From positions 1 through 7,242 of the forward strand of contig JALOLM010000099.1 in the NCBI GenBank assembly GCA_025455985.1: a stretch of DNA of 7,242 bases, read 5' to 3'. This document shows, one piece after another, positions 5,687-7,242 of this stretch. Made by a program: the position numbers and the translations under genes. The DNA is from Candidatus Nanopelagicales bacterium. GTDB lineage: Bacteria; Actinomycetota; Actinomycetes; S36-B12; UBA10799. A model generated the notes under the pieces. That model was not told the DNA's origin, ran no database searches, and saw only the letters and a list, made by a program, of their open reading frames with translations. Positions within the stretch are counted from its first letter, which is position 1. The number at the start of each line of letters is the position of its first letter.

Positions 5687-7242
5687 GCCAAGGCCTCGTC
5701 GGCCGGCCGCGGACCTCCCAGTAAGAACCCCTGGCCGAGGTTGCAGCCGAGTTCCGCGATGAAACTGCGCTGCTCCTCAGTCTCGATGCCCTCGGCGATG
5801 ACGTCCACGCCCAACGCGCCGCCCAAGTCGCACACCATGCGGGCGATCGCTTGAGCGCGGGGGTCACCTCGTGTGGAGACCAGGAAGGACCGATCCGCTT
5901 TGATCAGGTCCAGAGGCAGCGATCGGATGCTGGCCAAGGAGGAGTGGCCGACACCGAAGTCGTCCAAGGCGATGCGCAGGCCGCGTTCCCGCAGAGCGGC
6001 CAGGCGCAGAGCGATCAGCCGGTCGTGCATGGCGGCTGTCTCGGTGACCTCGATGAACAAGCGTGACGGGTCGGCGCCTGTGCGCCCGATGGCCGCATCC
6101 AGCCATTCGACGATCCCGTCGGCGGCGATCTGTCCTGGGGCCATGTTGATGAACAGCAGTTGCTCGGGCGGCAGGCGCGTCTGGAACTGCAGTGAACTTT
6201 CGATCAGCCGCCGGCCCAGGTCGTTGAGCAGCCCCGCCGCCTCCGCGGTCGCGATGAACTCCTCGGGTGCCACGGGCCCTTCGGGTGTCGTCCACCGGGC
6301 AAGCGCCTCGAAGCCGATCACCTGGGATTGACCCAGTGTGCGGATCGGCTGGTAGGCCACCCAGAACTCGTCGGTGTAGAGGGCGCGACGCAGCTTCCGC
6401 TCCAATTGCAGCGAGTGCTGCATACGGTGGATCATCGCCTCGGTGTACAACGTCACCGCCGATCCGTGGCGCTGCTTGGCCTCATACAGAGCGATATCCG
6501 CATCACGCAGGAGTTCGTCGGGGGTCACGTTGCGGCCGTCGGACATGGCGATGCCGATGCTTGCCTCCACGTAGGCGAGGTCGCCATCGATGGAGAAGGG
6601 CTCCGCGACCATCCGCGTGACGCGTTGGGCCACCTCGCGGGCGTCCTCGCTGCGGGTGAGGTTCTCGCACACGATCACGAACTCGTCGCCGCCGAGCCTG
6701 GCCACAGTGTCGACCTCGCGCATCACCGAGGTGATCCGCTTGGCGCAGTCCACGAGCAGGACATCCCCGGCGGCGTGCCCCAGCGTGTCGTTCACCCGCT
6801 TGAACCGGTCGAGATCGATGAACATCACGGCCAGGCGATGGCCATAGCGGCGCGCCCGCTGCAGCGCCCGGTTGATCTGGTCGATCAAGGCAGGCCGGTT
6901 CAGCAGGCCGGTGAGGCTGTCGTGGTTGGCGCGCCAGAGCAGTTCGGCCTGAGCCTGTTTGCGTTCGGTGATGTCCTCGATCGCAAGCACACCGCCGCCG
7001 GTCTCCATGGCGCGGAACAACAGTGATGCGCTCAGGCTCCTGCCGGTCTGAGAAACCAGGTGGGTGTCGGAATTACGCCAGTTCCGGCCATCCGACAGGG
7101 CGGACTTCAACTCCGAGATCGTCGGATCCAGTCGATCTGCTGGCCGCAGCACTTGGTCGAAAGACTCTCCGATCATCGCGTCGTGATCGAGTTCCAGCAC
7201 GGACTCGGCGACGGGGTTCAAGTCGAAGATCCGGCCATCCTG
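5674..7242 (-). CDS. PAS-GGDEF-EAL cyclic-di-GMP synthase/phosphodiesterase (5' partial)
   Basis: This is a predicted bifunctional enzyme making and degrading the second messenger c-di-GMP. Numbering from the window edge, 522 residues are visible. The first is DGRIFDLNPVAESVL, the middle of a PAS sensor domain (to about 80), so the true start lies beyond the window; an internal TTG at 7221 is not a start. ITERKQAQAEL is the linker. The GGDEF domain (about 100-265) begins DSLTGLLNR and has FIDLDRFKRVND and an intact GGDEF at 184-188. An RxxD product-inhibition site sits at 175-178, five residues before it. The EAL domain (about 275-520) has EALAR (312-316), FINMAP, EVTET, DDFGVGHSS (427-435), IKADRSF, and EGIE (484-487), so the metal and catalytic residues look intact. 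No membrane segment is visible. It converges on gltX, overlapping its end by 13 nt. Confidence 0.95.
   Translation of the reverse strand, partial: QDGRIFDLNPVAESVLELDHDAMIGESFDQVLRPADRLDPTISELKSALSDGRNWRNSDTHLVSQTGRSLSASLLFRAMETGGGVLAIEDITERKQAQAELLWRANHDSLTGLLNRPALIDQINRALQRARRYGHRLAVMFIDLDRFKRVNDTLGHAAGDVLLVDCAKRITSVMREVDTVARLGGDEFVIVCENLTRSEDAREVAQRVTRMVAEPFSIDGDLAYVEASIGIAMSDGRNVTPDELLRDADIALYEAKQRHGSAVTLYTEAMIHRMQHSLQLERKLRRALYTDEFWVAYQPIRTLGQSQVIGFEALARWTTPEGPVAPEEFIATAEAAGLLNDLGRRLIESSLQFQTRLPPEQLLFINMAPGQIAADGIVEWLDAAIGRTGADPSRLFIEVTETAAMHDRLIALRLAALRERGLRIALDDFGVGHSSLASIRSLPLDLIKADRSFLVSTRGDPRAQAIARMVCDLGGALGVDVIAEGIETEEQRSFIAELGCNLGQGFLLGGPRPADEALAYLD

Noticed and set aside
5686..5720. 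AGGCC-AA-GGCCT and CGGCCGGCCG palindromes after gltX as a terminator
   Set aside because: The first has a 2-nt loop, which is too tight. Neither is followed by T residues. Both lie inside the coding end of the convergent gene, where GC-rich palindromes are expected.
7219..7221. TTG at 7221 (minus strand) as the start of the GGDEF-EAL protein
   Set aside because: The frame continues to the window edge, and residues encoded before the TTG (QDGRIFD) belong to the PAS domain. The gene is cut by the window.

Overview
The window is about 7.2 kb of high-GC DNA with dense, mostly co-directional genes. Gene order and protein types point to an Actinomycetota chromosome. The linkage of leuB, ilvE and a citramalate synthase-type gene, followed by a fumarylacetoacetate hydrolase (FAH)-family gene translationally coupled to gltX, resembles the layout I recall from Streptomyces and, in part, Mycobacterium. 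ATGA start/stop overlaps and a probable leaderless GTG gene fit the same group. I cannot assign a genus. This looks like core chromosome, not a mobile island: I see no transposase, integrase, tRNA, CRISPR array or phage gene.

Layout on the + strand: (1) the 3' half of leuB (leucine pathway) runs into ilvE (branched-chain aminotransferase) with a 4-nt overlap. (2) A 159-nt gap holds what reads as a complete transcription attenuator: a 12-codon leader peptide with Leu-Ile-Ile plus a third Ile, a long hairpin covering its 3' end, and a textbook intrinsic terminator ending 17 nt before cimA. (3) cimA encodes a citramalate synthase-type enzyme, the entry step of the pyruvate route to isoleucine. 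(4) A 143-nt gap carries a near-perfect 40-nt hairpin, a second copy of its 3' arm, and a leaderless-type -10 box. (5) An FAH-family hydrolase overlaps gltX (glutamyl-tRNA synthetase) by 4 nt. On the - strand, a PAS-GGDEF-EAL cyclic-di-GMP protein converges on gltX, overlaps its last 13 nt, and runs off the right edge.

LeuB, IlvE and CimA belong to one metabolic theme. CimA supplies citramalate for 2-oxobutyrate and hence isoleucine; LeuB-type dehydrogenases act in the leucine pathway and usually also serve the citramalate route; IlvE performs the final transamination of Val, Leu and Ile. The proposed attenuator would make cimA expression respond to charged tRNA-Ile. It would also separate cimA from any read-through from leuB-ilvE. 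FAH-gltX forms a second transcription unit, and the c-di-GMP protein is an unrelated neighbour.

The most notable items are the Ile leader/attenuator before cimA, the unusual repeat-hairpin after cimA, and a Gln in place of the second metal-binding His in CimA. I found no evidence of a wholly new multi-gene system.
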